A stretch of 64,000 nucleotides of DNA. Source: AWTP1-13 sp963814055 (GTDB lineage Bacteria; Pseudomonadota; Alphaproteobacteria; Rhizobiales; Hyphomicrobiaceae). Positions 1 to 9,594 of the stretch are shown one piece after another (the first letter of the stretch is position 1; the number at the start of each line of letters is the position of its first letter). The translations under genes were made by a program, and so were the position numbers. Where the stretch lies: NCBI GenBank assembly GCA_963814055.1, contig CAWFBJ010000030.1, forward strand, positions 62,001-126,000. The letters run 5' to 3'. The notes beneath the pieces were generated by a model. That model had not been told where the DNA came from and searched no databases. It saw nothing but the letters and a program-made list of their open reading frames with translations.

Positions 1-41
1 GCAATTCAGAAACGTCGCATGCGTGCCGTTTCGTAACTCTG

Positions 42-497
42 CTAATCTAGAGTTCCACCTCTGCCCAGTTTATCCATTTGTTTCCACCAGGCAGGGGAGC
101 CAGTGGGATACATGTCGGGATTTGGAAAAGCCTCAGTATAGTTATCGACGTAATAGTCTTGGGGAGCGTAGCCGTAACCCACGAGTGGATATGCTCCTTC
201 CACAGAGGTCGGCGCTTGGTAGCCATATGCCCGCGAGGGCATGGTTTGGTATCCAAACACACCGGGAACCTGCGCCGGATAGCCCCCTTGGCTAGGCCCG
301 TAGATCTCAACCGTGCGACACCTCCGGGCCCCACCTTCGGTCACGCAAAGTCTATATTGGACATTTATTGCCTCGATACCCATGGCACTAGTGTGATTTG
401 CCATGCCTTGGAGCGGGGCGGAATGTGCATCCCCCGCCAGGACTGTCAAACTCAGAATCAGTGCACCTGCCGTCAATCGCTTCTGCTTACATGTCAT
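42..497 (-). CDS. Small secreted hypothetical protein
   Basis: A 151-residue protein with an N-terminal signal peptide (charged MTCKQKR, then a hydrophobic stretch ending in AHSA). The mature part is rich in Tyr, Gly and Pro and has a Cys pair (RLCVTEGGARRC) near residues 50-60. The start is supported by TAGGAG seven bases upstream of the ATG. I recognise no domain. The composition resembles the small periplasmic or surface proteins common in bradyrhizobia. It stands alone, with over 1 kb of gene-free DNA upstream of it. Confidence 0.7.
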   Translation of the reverse strand: MTCKQKRLTAGALILSLTVLAGDAHSAPLQGMANHTSAMGIEAINVQYRLCVTEGGARRCRTVEIYGPSQGGYPAQVPGVFGYQTMPSRAYGYQAPTSVEGAYPLVGYGYAPQDYYVDNYTEAFPNPDMYPTGSPAWWKQMDKLGRGGTLD

Positions 498-1540
498 AAT
501 GAATCTCCTATTCGACGTCTTGGCCTGACAACTAGATCGTCCGGAGGGAAACGCGTCGATCCAGAATTACCCGGGAACTCCCACAAGGAAGTACCTAAGT
601 TCGACGCGGTGATTGATATTGTAGTGTTTGCGTCACTGGAACGTTTCATCATGTTTGCGCTGGCGCTGGTAACGCGCAATCAGAACGATCGCTCGGACAA
701 AGTGGGTCAAGTCTGATCCGACCGCCTACGCAACTATGTGCTCGCGCAAACCTAGGTCCCGGCACGTACCGAAAGAAAGCGTTCTTCGATGATCGACGGC
801 ACCAAACCCTTGCTGTCGTTCTCGACGAACAGCTGCAATTCTCAACGTGCCTCCCGTCCCCGGACCGTTCTGATGCCCGAATGGCTCCGTAAATTCAACA
901 AACCTCCCGTGTCAGCTGATACGGGGTTGAATAGATGTGCGGTGCCAAGCGGCCGATGGTGGAGGAACTCGAGAACCGTGGGTTCCAATAATCTTCTCTG
1001 TGTGCCTTGAGCACCGCTACCGGTCCCTGTCTTGACAGCAGCAACACCGAGTGGCGTCTGCCTCGCCGCGCGCCGTCACCGAAGCGCCGGCCACCGATCA
1101 TTGCCCTTGCCGTTTCGCCTCCCAGGGCGGTACGTGTTGCACCGAGCGCACTGCGCTTTCAGTGGAGCCATTCTCGACCTGCTTAGTCTGTGCGGCATCT
1201 CGGCTAAGTGTGCTTGAGGCGGCTGACCGCAGACCCCTTGGAGTGTGAGATTGTGAAATAAGCCTTGGTCAGGTTAAAGGCCCGAGAGACGCGCTCAGCG
1301 CAGGTTTGCCCTCCGACCGGATCGGTCCGTCGTTACAAATATGCCGATCATGTACGCCTTTTCCGTCTCCTAACCAGGGTTTGTCCTGATATTCGCCGTT
1401 CGATAATCCTGGCAACATTGGGAATTGGTCCTAACGTCGGTCAACAGGGCCGGCTCACGCCACAAGGCGCCGACAAAGGCTGATTGTTTCCGTGCCAACT
1501 GTGACTCACGGAAAAGAAATCATTGGAAGAAAGGAGCCCA
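498..1540. other. Gene-free stretch
   Basis: About 1 kb with no reading frame that has a plausible start, ribosome site and protein-like composition. The short frames present are compositionally random. No RNA gene was recognised. The last bases carry the ribosome site of the following membrane protein gene. Confidence 0.5.
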
Positions 1541-2062
1541 ATGTCTGACTCGCTGCATGCGACCGCACCACACCACCTGCCGTCGTTTGTAACTGGGCCG
1601 GGCGAAACAGACGTTCTGATGGTCGTTGTGGCAGTAATTCTGGCACTCAGCGTTCTTGGATTTGGAATTTTGTTTCTCAGAATACATACTCTGCCAGAAC
1701 GCATTGCGCACAAGGGTCATAAGCTCCAGTTTGAAATTGTGGCGGTGCTTGGCCTCATATCCCTCTTCACCCACATGCATATCTTTTGGATAATCGGTCT
1801 CCTGCTGGCTCTCGTAGATCTTCCCGACTTTGGTACACCGCTCAACCGAATTGCGGGCTCAGCCGAAAAGATCGCTGGTATAAAGCCCAACGAAGGCATG
1901 AGCGAGATGCCATCGGAGATTGTAGCTGCTAGTAGTACTACGGACTCCCGCATAGCGGCGCCTCTGCAATCTGAAATGGGCAAGCGAGGAGACGGCATCG
2001 CGACATCGCAGGCAAGGCACGACGTCGCTCGTCCGAGCCGGTACGAGCTGCCCTATGCTTGA
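1541..2062 (+). CDS. Small inner-membrane protein paired with HlyD-type adaptor
   Basis: A 173-residue protein with two strong membrane segments (about residues 25-47 and 65-92) and a hydrophilic C-terminal tail of about 75 residues. The ATG at 1541 is chosen because GAAAGGAG lies just upstream; an in-frame codon at 1523 has no such site. The stop overlaps the next gene by 8 bases, so the two are very likely co-transcribed and translationally coupled. Small membrane proteins of this type commonly precede HlyD-like adaptors in bradyrhizobia. The exact function is unknown; a partner in an export or efflux complex is inferred from position. Confidence 0.75.
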   Translation: MSDSLHATAPHHLPSFVTGPGETDVLMVVVAVILALSVLGFGILFLRIHTLPERIAHKGHKLQFEIVAVLGLISLFTHMHIFWIIGLLLALVDLPDFGTPLNRIAGSAEKIAGIKPNEGMSEMPSEIVAASSTTDSRIAAPLQSEMGKRGDGIATSQARHDVARPSRYELPYA

Positions 2063-3287
2063 GCTTCTCTTCTGCTCCCTTTTGACGGTTTTGCCGGACT
2101 ACCTTTACCGACGATATGCGCAAGGAAAGAAACTCGGCGAAAGCATAACGCTCTATTCTGTTTGGTTCGAACTTAGGTGGGGAATTACCGGCTGCGTGAT
2201 ACTGACGGTGTGCCTCATAACCGTGATCTTCTACCACCATCCCTCGACAAGCAACGTCACGCTTTTCTTCAGAACCGTCCCGATCGTTTCCGAGACGAAC
2301 GGGCGCGTAGCCCAGATATACGTAGGGCCGTCTGGCCCAGTCTCCAAAGGTGAGCCGATCTTTAGGCTGGACAGCGCATCCCAAGAGGCCGCCAGAGAGA
2401 CCGCCCGGCGCAAGATTGCAGAAGTGGATGCGGAATTGGAGGTTTCGCGGGCCGACGTACTGAAAGCCGATGGCCAGATCCAAGAGGCTAGGAGCGCTCA
2501 CCAGCAGATCGTGGACGAACTGGAAACCAAACAGGAATTGCAACGACGCAATCCGGGCAATGTACCCTTTCGGGAGATAGAGAAATTGCAGGTCCGCGCG
2601 GTTGGCCAGCTGGGTGCGATAACTGCCGCGACAGCTGCAAAGGAGGGCATCGAAAAAAGGATAAGCAATCTTTTGCCTGCGCAGAAGGCAAGTGCCGAAG
2701 CAGCGCTGGCTGAGGCGGAGACGGATTTAGCCAGAACTGTTATCCGCGCCGGCGTGAACGGGCGCGTGGAGCAGTTCGCTCTTAGGGTGGGCGATATCGT
2801 CAATCCATTTGTGCGCCCGGCTGGTGTGCTGGTCCCTAGCGACGCCGGTCGCCGGGCCTTGTTTGCCGGTTTTGGGCAAATCGAAGCGCAAATCTTGAAA
2901 ATCGGAATGATCGCCGAGGTCACGTGTGGTTCCAAGCCCTGGACCATCATCCCCATGGTTGTCACCAGCGTGCAGGATTACATAGCCGCGGGCCAATTTC
3001 GTGGTGGCGAACAATTGGTTGACCCGCAGCAAGTTACACGACCGGGCACAATTCTGGTCCAGCTTGAGCCGCTCTACACACGCGGGCTCGAGGGCATCAC
3101 TCCTGGCAGCAGCTGCATAGCGAATGCCTATTCAAACAATCATGAGACCATCGTCTCGAAAGAAACAGGGTTCGTTAGGCGAATAGCTCTCCACGTCGTG
3201 GATGCTCTCGCCCTCGTGCACGCATTGATCTTGAGGCTTCAAGCTTTGATACTTCCGTTCAAGACGCTGGTATTTAGCGGACATTAG
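2055..3287 (+). CDS. HlyD family secretion/efflux adaptor protein
   Basis: A 410-residue membrane-fusion (periplasmic adaptor) protein. An N-terminal membrane region spans residues 1-75. A barrel/lipoyl half-motif follows (SETNGRVAQIYVGPSGPVSKGEPIFRLD, about 85-110), then a long Ala/Glu-rich coiled-coil hairpin (about 110-225). The returning lipoyl half (RAGVNGRVEQFALRVGDIVNP, about 235-255) and a beta-barrel domain come next, with a hydrophobic C-terminus. It lacks an adjacent ABC or MFS transporter, so the partner may be the small membrane protein it overlaps or a protein elsewhere. It is full length for this bradyrhizobial subgroup, which has the same hydrophobic C-terminal end. Confidence 0.88.
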   Translation: MLELLFCSLLTVLPDYLYRRYAQGKKLGESITLYSVWFELRWGITGCVILTVCLITVIFYHHPSTSNVTLFFRTVPIVSETNGRVAQIYVGPSGPVSKGEPIFRLDSASQEAARETARRKIAEVDAELEVSRADVLKADGQIQEARSAHQQIVDELETKQELQRRNPGNVPFREIEKLQVRAVGQLGAITAATAAKEGIEKRISNLLPAQKASAEAALAEAETDLARTVIRAGVNGRVEQFALRVGDIVNPFVRPAGVLVPSDAGRRALFAGFGQIEAQILKIGMIAEVTCGSKPWTIIPMVVTSVQDYIAAGQFRGGEQLVDPQQVTRPGTILVQLEPLYTRGLEGITPGSSCIANAYSNNHETIVSKETGFVRRIALHVVDALALVHALILRLQALILPFKTLVFSGH

Positions 3288-3956
3288 GTGGCCGCTGGCG
3301 CGCGCGACTTTTGAAACCTGCGCTGACTTCGATCAGCCGCCCACCGGGTGTTTTCGCCGCAACTCGTGGAAAGGGTTACAGAACGCACCGAACGCCTTTC
3401 TGCCGGTAGGTGACTGGGCACTTGCTTCGCTCCAAGGCCTCAATGAGGTCACCCCTGTCCGCCGGCTTCACAGTTCTGCTTGTGAACTGTCGACCGCTCC
3501 GCAACTTTGCGTCGGCTTTGGTTTCTAAACTGCAACGCTATTTCCACGAGACTTAATCCCAAGCAATCCCATACGATGCGAACAGGACCATAGGAAATCG
3601 GAAGAAGTTGTAACTCGAGTCTCAGGGTAACACGCCATCGATGACAGGTAGCCTCGCGAGGCAATTTACGAAAGACGCAGCTGCCGGCCAGGCGGGCATC
3701 GCGAGACTTCACGCGCACGCGGAACGTTGAGCTGGTCAATGTCGGGGGGTACCCAAGCGCGGCAATGGCCGTGGAGCTGATTAACTATCCGAAGTGGGGC
3801 GTCTTGCGCGCATTCATCTCGATGCATCTCGCCCAAATAGGCCGGGGCCGCTCACTCAAAATCCTAGGGTTGAAGCGCGGTCAGTACAAGCAATTACCCC
3901 GATTGTTGTTTCACCGCCGGCTTGCTTGTTGTTGGCCTGGAGCAGGGCGAGATATC
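3288..3956. other. Intergenic stretch
   Basis: About 670 bases downstream of the HlyD gene. Frames here lack ribosome sites and protein-like composition. No terminator hairpin with a T-run or RNA gene was recognised. Confidence 0.4.
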
Positions 3957-4250
3957 ATGCGCACCTTCGTCAGTATTTTTTCACTTTCGTTCATCCTCAC
4001 CTCTGGCACGATCAACGCTCAGGTTGATGGGCCGAAGAACGGGGCCATGGCACTCAATTCTGGCGCTTTGCCAAGAGCGGCTGAGCAGACGCCCGACGAG
4101 ATTCGTGCGCGCGGGCGGCAATGGTTTACGCAATGTATGGCCGATTGGGACGTAGCAACGCACATGACTAAGAAAGAGTGGGAGCGCACGTGTCGGCGCG
4201 TGGCCATTGATCGCACGAAGTTTCTTGTAGATGAACAGAGTAAAAAGTGA
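3957..4250 (+). CDS. Small periplasmic hypothetical protein
   Basis: A 97-residue protein with a clear signal peptide (MRTFVSIFSLSFILTSGTINA). The mature part contains two Cys residues (WFTQCMADWD and WERTCRRVA) that could form a disulfide. The ATG at 3957 is preferred over an in-frame codon at 3765 because the upstream part reads as noise and the signal peptide begins here; GGAGCAGGGCGAG lies upstream. The MTKKEWERTCRRVA region recalls small secreted proteins of bradyrhizobia. The function is unknown. Confidence 0.65.
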   Translation: MRTFVSIFSLSFILTSGTINAQVDGPKNGAMALNSGALPRAAEQTPDEIRARGRQWFTQCMADWDVATHMTKKEWERTCRRVAIDRTKFLVDEQSKK

Positions 4251-4601
4251 GGCGCGGCTCTTAGCACCCCTGCATAGGTGCGTCTCTCACGGTACGGGGC
4301 GACCGTTGCCGCGCCGGTGTTCTGCCAACAAATGAAAGAGCTTCTGCCATCATTCAGAGCTCTCGGGTGGCGGGGGTCGTTTGTGATGTTCTAACCGCTC
4401 AGCCAAGATCGCTATCGAGAAAAGCCCTCGGACGGACCCAGACAATACGCTCGCTTGAGCTCGCCATCGGCCCCAGTGGTACACGCCCTTCGCTATTCGA
4501 GTGAAACTAATTCGTTGCCTGCCGCGCAACCGAGCGATGCGAGGAGATAGGCGGGCAGGGTGCTTTGCGCGGTTCACGCGAATGGGTTCATCATGCGCAT
4601 C

Positions 4602-5390
4602 TTACGGTATCAGGTTCTGTCGCAACGCTTCGGCAATCGCATGCGATCGATTGCTCGCGCCGAGCTTGATCTGCGCTTTTTTCAGGTGGCTACGGATTGT
4701 TTCCTCTCCGAGCCCGAGAGCTTCGGCAGCGTCACGGGACTGATTGCCCATCGATACCAAGCGCAAAACCGCTATTTCGCGCGGTGTCAAGTGCGCGCGT
4801 GACCCTATCCGATCGACATCCAAGGAAGCCAGTTGCTCCAGGCGCAAAGCCGCGAAACTAGCAGCTGCGAAGATCACGATCCGTGTTTGCTGCGACAGAA
4901 TGTTGGAAAGTTCCCTGCGTGACCAAAAAATCACTGCCCACCGACCGCCAACGGGACAGGTCAACCCATCGCGCATTCCATATTTGAGCGCCAGCTCATA
5001 GACCCACTGGTCGATCCCAATCGGCGCGAGCATGCGCCTGACTTCGGTCCAGGTCTGTGACGCCATGCTGGACTTTGCCAGAGAGAGTAGCGGGCGGAAT
5101 TTGCCTTGTGCGACGGTGCCGTACTCTTCCCACCACCCCTTGGGCACGTCCCTGTGCAGGAACATTGATTTGCCCAGTTGGATTGACTCCCAGTCGTTGG
5201 ACTTTAGCGGGAACCGCACCGCCCCCAGAACAGAGAGCGGCAGGCTACTTGCCGTGATGGCGCACAAGTCGTCCAATACCTGGGTGGGAGTCGGCAGCGT
5301 TCCAACGCGGCTTGCGTAGCCGATCAACCGCGTTTGCAGGTCTGTGCACATTGCATGGCGTGCGGTGTCCACCAGTGTCAGCGCGACCAT
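4602..5390 (-). CDS. LuxR-family transcriptional regulator
   Basis: A 262-residue regulator. Residues 20-180 match the autoinducer-binding-like domain of bradyrhizobial LuxR proteins (VLGAVRFPLKSNDW, DVPKGWWEEYG, YGMRDGLTCPVGGRW). Residues 195-260 form a LuxR/FixJ helix-turn-helix (HLTPREIAVLRLVSMGNQS, then LGLGEETIRSHLKKAQIKLGA). No LuxI synthase is near, so it is a 'solo' LuxR and the ligand is unknown. Its ATG directly abuts the stop of a 41-residue membrane peptide (TAA-ATG), indicating co-translation. Confidence 0.88.
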   Translation of the reverse strand: MVALTLVDTARHAMCTDLQTRLIGYASRVGTLPTPTQVLDDLCAITASSLPLSVLGAVRFPLKSNDWESIQLGKSMFLHRDVPKGWWEEYGTVAQGKFRPLLSLAKSSMASQTWTEVRRMLAPIGIDQWVYELALKYGMRDGLTCPVGGRWAVIFWSRRELSNILSQQTRIVIFAAASFAALRLEQLASLDVDRIGSRAHLTPREIAVLRLVSMGNQSRDAAEALGLGEETIRSHLKKAQIKLGASNRSHAIAEALRQNLIP

Positions 5391-5516
5391 TTAAGGGATG
5401 CCTACGAGCGCCAGCGCTAAGGCCACGGACAGCCCGACGCCGGTCATCGAAAGACCAAGGACCATTGCCGCTAGCCATACAAATTCGCGCAATTCACTAA
5501 GCACTAAGTTCCACAT
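5391..5516 (-). CDS. 41-residue membrane peptide upstream of LuxR gene
   Basis: A short reading frame starting MWNLVLSELREFVWLAAMVL and ending LALALVGIP. It has one hydrophobic membrane-spanning segment covering most of its length. GAGGGG lies eight bases before the ATG, and its TAA is immediately followed by the ATG of the LuxR gene. The coupling, ribosome site and membrane-like composition support it as a real gene. The role is unknown; a membrane tether or leader peptide controlling the regulator is possible. Confidence 0.6.
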   Translation of the reverse strand: MWNLVLSELREFVWLAAMVLGLSMTGVGLSVALALALVGIP

Positions 5517-5981
5517 CGTTGGTTCCCCTCATGGATTGACCGACGAGGAGACGATCGCCACTAACGAACGGAGCGACCATCGGTGTAAACCACAATTATG
5601 ATTGGGGCGATTGCGGAGTGTCGTTACCCTGGTTGCCCGAACTGCACGAACAGTCGGGGGAATTGGGAATTTGCTCTGGTAGGTGCAGATGTTTGAATCT
5701 AATGACAGCACTATCCCCATCCCAGGTGCCCGGTCCGCCTCCCCCAGTGCAGCGGATCATCCCGAAAGTGGAGGTCAAGATAGATGCATCGGGATAGGCG
5801 GCATCTATCGGAAGTCACTAGGCGGTTCCCTGGGTCAGCCGAAGCGGCACCTCTGTTTACGAATGTAGATCACAACAGGCATAGCAGTTTATTTGGCGCA
5901 ACGGGGTCGACCGCGGACGGCAAACAAAACGCACGGGGCGTTCTTCTTGGTCGGTTTCGAGTGCCTGAGCGGTCGTGGCAA
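5517..5981. other. Intergenic stretch
   Basis: About 465 bases between the LuxR operon start and the end of the next minus-strand gene. No supported gene or RNA was seen. The promoter of the LuxR operon should lie at its left edge. Confidence 0.4.
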
Positions 5982-6326
5982 TTACTTGTTCCGAGCGTCT
6001 GAGCAACTACCGTCCTTCCAATAGTGGTAAACGCCGCAACCGCCTGGATAGGTGGCTCGATGCTCATCGGTACCTTGCTGAGAACCGGAGACAGACCGAT
6101 AACCGTAGGCGCGCCCAGAGAGATAGCCGGAGTAGTGTCCGTACCTCCAGACTTGGCGAACTGATGTGTTACGCATGCAGCGATTGCCCACGCGCTGAAA
6201 GCCAACACCACATCCTTCGCGGACGGTCACGGTTATATCGCTTGGCGACTGGATGGGTGCGAGCGGAACAGCTTGCACGGATGACGCAAAGGATATTGCG
6301 AAAATGGGTACAGCTAACCTGATCAT
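5982..6326 (-). CDS. Secreted Cys/Gly/Tyr-rich small protein (GCGVGFQRVGNRC motif)
   Basis: A 114-residue protein. The signal peptide (MIRLAVPIFAISFASSVQA) is followed by TVREGCGVGFQRVGNRCMRN, then a Tyr/Gly/Arg-rich section and a C-terminal CGVYHYWKDGSCSD. The ATG at 6326 has AGGAGG at six bases; a GTG at 6329 would be too close to it. A paralogue with the same REACGVGYQRVGARC block lies at 20659-20886, giving a two-member family in this window. Paired cysteines suggest a small disulfide-stabilised exported protein. The function is unknown. Confidence 0.7.
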   Translation of the reverse strand: MIRLAVPIFAISFASSVQAVPLAPIQSPSDITVTVREGCGVGFQRVGNRCMRNTSVRQVWRYGHYSGYLSGRAYGYRSVSGSQQGTDEHRATYPGGCGVYHYWKDGSCSDARNK

Positions 6327-6716
6327 CACGCACCTCCTACCACTCGACCATCAATAAGATGCGACTCGTCAAACCTTGAGTATCAGTCGTTACCCTAATT
6401 TACATTGTGGATAATACTCAGTGTTGGGCGGATGTTTCCATGTTGCTTGATGCCGAAAAGCGGCAAGGCCGCGAAGGCGAATCTCGGTTAACCGTCCTTC
6501 TGTTGCAGTCGGCACCGATGCAAGGGTTATTGAGTTAAAATGGCGACCGATCATCAAGCCTCTCCTGGCGGCCGTACTTAGGAACACCAGCTTAGAGTTC
6601 GCTGCTGCCGCCTCCATGTGTTTGCTGACCTAGTTTTCGGGCTTTTCCCCAATTGCGCACCTCGAATGCTGAAGTGCTAGTGCGGTTTCGTTCGCGGTAT
6701 CTCAAGGAGATCGGCC
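6327..6716. other. Divergent intergenic region
   Basis: 390 bases between divergently transcribed genes. It probably holds the promoters of both flanking genes. AT-rich patches occur around 6390-6420. No operator or RNA gene was recognised. Confidence 0.4.
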
Positions 6717-7106
6717 ATGGCAACAACGTCAACAATGACTCTTGTGTCCGCTTTTGCGTTAGCGGTGATCTCTCTGCCCTCCAGTTTATCAGCCCAATCC
6801 AACCCGCCACCTAGAGCCGACGCTGCCGACCCGCCTTCCGAATTACCCGCCAGCGAGATTGACCCACGCGTCATTGGCCTACCCATTCGTAGCGCCGACA
6901 ACCAGCCAATTGGCATTGTCACAAATGCGGGCGTTGGCAACGGAGAATCACTTCTCATAGGCGAAATGAAGCGCCCTTTGGGCGCTGGACGCGATCTCAT
7001 GGCCATCCCCGACAACATGTACGTGAACCAAGGCGATTATATCCAGTTGACGCTGACGGCAATCCAGGTGCGGGAGAAGCTCGACCGCAACCGGCGGCGC
7101 AAGTAG
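6717..7106 (+). CDS. Secreted PRC-barrel-like protein
   Basis: A 129-residue protein with a signal peptide (ending LSAQS). A compact domain (about residues 50-125) contains VIGLPIRSADNQPIGIV, LLIGEMKRPLGAGRDLMAIP and a final LTLTAIQVREKL. This is the pattern of PRC-barrel-type small beta-barrels, with 'I-G-x-x-I' turns and a terminal LT-x-x-Q helix. CAAGGAGAT lies seven bases upstream of the ATG. It probably acts in the periplasm; a stress-envelope role is only inferred from relatives. Confidence 0.6.
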   Translation: MATTSTMTLVSAFALAVISLPSSLSAQSNPPPRADAADPPSELPASEIDPRVIGLPIRSADNQPIGIVTNAGVGNGESLLIGEMKRPLGAGRDLMAIPDNMYVNQGDYIQLTLTAIQVREKLDRNRRRK

Positions 7107-7833
7107 AGACGGCTTCGTCCCTTCACCGCATCGGCTGGCAATTACAAACGGGATCGGGTTGGGTCATTCTTCCAGCTTGCCACACTGCAGGAGGTAATAG
7201 CGAGGTGTCGACGGAAGCAACGAGCGGGCCGTGCGCAGGCGTTCTTCTATCGCTCAAGTCCGAGTACTCCTGGTGTCGCAATGGAAGGTCGACTCCAAAG
7301 CAACGTTGAAGACGGCTTGCGGCGATGTGATGGGAACGGATAACTCCGCCCACGATGGCGTAGTGCCGTACGCTGCGACAGGTTAGGTTTAGCCGGATTT
7401 GAAACCCAATCTCGGTATCAATTTAGGGCTAGCCGCTGCTGCGCGATCCCTCAGGCCGAGCCAGCATCGTCGATCATGGTGCCGCGTCGACTTGATAATC
7501 AGACTCGGGGCCATGACTGTTCGACGTCCGCTTAGGCAGAGGCGGACGTCAGTGAACATTCTCCGGAATATCCGCTTTACGCCTGAAAGCGCACGTTCCG
7601 AGGTGACCAGCCGATGTCACCTTTGTGCCTTAACCTACGTCGCGTGTGCCTAGCCCAAGCCTGCCTCAGAAAATACGGCTCAAGCACTAGGGTTTCTCCT
7701 GATTCTCATTCTCGGGCAGGCATACGACACTTCTATGGGCTGTGCTGTCTCCACTCGCATGTAGACCGTCGGCCCAGATTGAAACTTGACGGTCAACGAC
7801 CGTTCGTCTGGTGCTTCGAAAAGGAGCCATGTC
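7107..7833. other. Gene-free stretch with possible repeat debris
   Basis: About 730 bases without a supported gene. The segment near 7560-7610 (CCGCTTTACGCCTGAAAGCG...) resembles the dispersed intergenic repeat family seen elsewhere in this window at 32.5, 39.7 and 55.1 kb, but it is degenerate. The last 15 bases contain the ribosome site (AAGGAG at 7821) of the next gene. Confidence 0.35.
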
Positions 7834-8178
7834 ATGACTGAGATGTACGCTCAAGGCGACTTGCTGATCGAGCGGGTTAGGAATGTGAAGCCTTCAGGGA
7901 CCATGATTTCCCCCGACGCAAATGGCGCCTTGGTGCTTGCCGAAGGTGAACTGACCGGCCACCGTCACGCCATCTTCGAGCGCGCGACGATGTTCCGGGA
8001 CGATACGCTCGCGCGCGAGGTCCCCGCTAGTCTCTACATCGGTCACGTCAAAGTCGAAGTTGGCCCCGCCGTTATCCGTCATCAGGAGCACGCGCCAATC
8101 GCGCTCGGCGAAGGCACCTATCGCGTGCGCCGCCAACGCGAGCTTGAACCCAGAGATGCGGCGATTGTCGCAGATTGA
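7834..8178 (+). CDS. Conserved-looking hypothetical protein
   Basis: A 114-residue soluble protein beginning MTEMYAQGDLLIERV. It contains VLAEGELTGHRHAIFE, GPAVIRHQEHAPIALGEGTYRVRRQRE and a short acidic end. His-rich motifs (GHRHA, RHQEHAPI) suggest a small beta-rich, possibly metal-binding domain. AAGGAG lies eight bases before the ATG. It has protein-like codon use and a single-domain appearance. I cannot assign a function, and the neighbours give no clue. Confidence 0.7.
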   Translation: MTEMYAQGDLLIERVRNVKPSGTMISPDANGALVLAEGELTGHRHAIFERATMFRDDTLAREVPASLYIGHVKVEVGPAVIRHQEHAPIALGEGTYRVRRQRELEPRDAAIVAD

Positions 8179-8375
8179 TCTAGCGGCCTATTTTAGCCCC
8201 CGGACGAGTGACGCCAGGTTCCGCTCGCGGCGAACGCAAACATGGCCCGTGGGCCTCCTCTGAAAGCGAGTTCGGGTGCCTCACTGGTTGCCAGCGTTAA
8301 ATGCAGACTTGGCGCAACGTGTCTCGATGTCGTTTTGGGTCAAAAAAAGGGCGTCCATTGCGCGCCTAACATGTC

Positions 8376-8400
8376 GTCTGCTTCACAATCTGAAGCAGAC
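8376..8400. repeat. Perfect 10-bp inverted repeat with 5-base loop
   Basis: GTCTGCTTCA, five bases, TGAAGCAGAC. It lies in the 400-base gap upstream of the glutamine amidotransferase gene. No T-run follows, so it is more likely an operator or RNA hairpin than a simple terminator. Confidence 0.55.
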
Positions 8401-8587
8401 ATCCGCGAGTAGCGATGCTGATGTCAGCTTTGTTGCCAAATAGCGGTCGTCGCGCTTTGGCGAACCGAAATGGGATTAGACAACTGCGCAGTCAGGGTTT
8501 GTCTCGATGTGCCCAATGGACCATGCCTGCCCTTATGGCGCGGTAGGTTTCAGCGCATCGCCAACATTCTAAGAGGAGAAAGATGCA

Positions 8588-9418
8588 ATGTGTCGCTGGC
8601 TTGCATACTCAGGGACCCCAGTTCTCCTGAAGGACCTGCTCTACAAGCCAAAACACTCATTGATCGATCAGAGCCTTCGCTCACGACTAGGGGTCGAAAC
8701 AACGAACGGTGACGGGTTTGGCGTTGGCTGGTACGGCGGGGGCGAAATACCGGCGGTTTACAAGAGCATAGGGCCAGCGTGGAATGATCGGAACTTCTGC
8801 GAACTCGCTGGGCACATTCGAGCTGGGCTACTTTTTGCTCACATCCGCTCATCGACGGGTACGCCGGTGCAGCAAAGCAATTGCCATCCGTTCCGGCACG
8901 GCAAATGGCTCTGGATGCACAACGGCTCGATTGCAAGGTTTCAGGAAGCAAAGCGAGAGTTGGTGCTGGCGGTTGACCCGTCCCTGTATGCGGACATCGA
9001 GGGCTCCACTGACTCGGAGTTGTTTTTCTTCCTTGCCCTTACGTTTGGCCTCGCTCACGATCCACCTGCTGCGGTCGAGCGCGCCGTAGGCTTCATCGAG
9101 AGTATAGGTCGCAAGCGCGGCATCGAACATCCGATCCAAATGACTGTCGCCATATGCGACGGTCAGAACGTGTGGGCCTTCCGCTACTCTAGTGAGGGCA
9201 AATCGCGTTCACTCTTTTACTCCACCAAAGTCACCACACTGCGGGCGCAGTATCCTGACAACCCGATCTTCCACACCCTTTCAGACGAAACGAGGCTGGT
9301 TGTTTCTGAACCACTCGGTGACCTTGCGGGAGCCTGGAATGAGGTGCCTGAGTCGAGTTACGGCATGATTGGGCAGGGTCAGGACGCCCTGAAAACCTTC
9401 ACCCCGAGAGTGGCGTGA
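8588..9418 (+). CDS. Class II glutamine amidotransferase
   Basis: A 276-residue N-terminal-nucleophile amidotransferase-like protein of the YafJ type. It begins MCRWLAYSG, so Cys2 is the nucleophile after Met removal. Family signatures present are TNGDGFGVGWYG (about 36-47), LLFAHIRSSTGTPVQQSNCHPF (about 80-101), WLWMHNGSIARF and DIEGSTDSELFFFLAL. AGAGGAG lies upstream of the ATG. Family members hydrolyse glutamine or a gamma-glutamyl substrate. No partner synthase is encoded here, so the actual substrate is unknown. Full length and apparently intact. Confidence 0.9.
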   Translation: MCRWLAYSGTPVLLKDLLYKPKHSLIDQSLRSRLGVETTNGDGFGVGWYGGGEIPAVYKSIGPAWNDRNFCELAGHIRAGLLFAHIRSSTGTPVQQSNCHPFRHGKWLWMHNGSIARFQEAKRELVLAVDPSLYADIEGSTDSELFFFLALTFGLAHDPPAAVERAVGFIESIGRKRGIEHPIQMTVAICDGQNVWAFRYSSEGKSRSLFYSTKVTTLRAQYPDNPIFHTLSDETRLVVSEPLGDLAGAWNEVPESSYGMIGQGQDALKTFTPRVA

Positions 9419-9594
9419 CGAGCAAGAATAACCAACTAACAAGTAGATCGGCCACAGGTTTCGGCCGCGCAGCCGCGTTCCAGTATACCTCAGGAAGCGG
9501 ACGACTTGGACTGCCCCCGGTAACGCTTTGCATGTGCCGGGCGCACACGCTCCATGGTTGGCATGGCGGCGAGATATAAAGGCGAATCCTTGTC

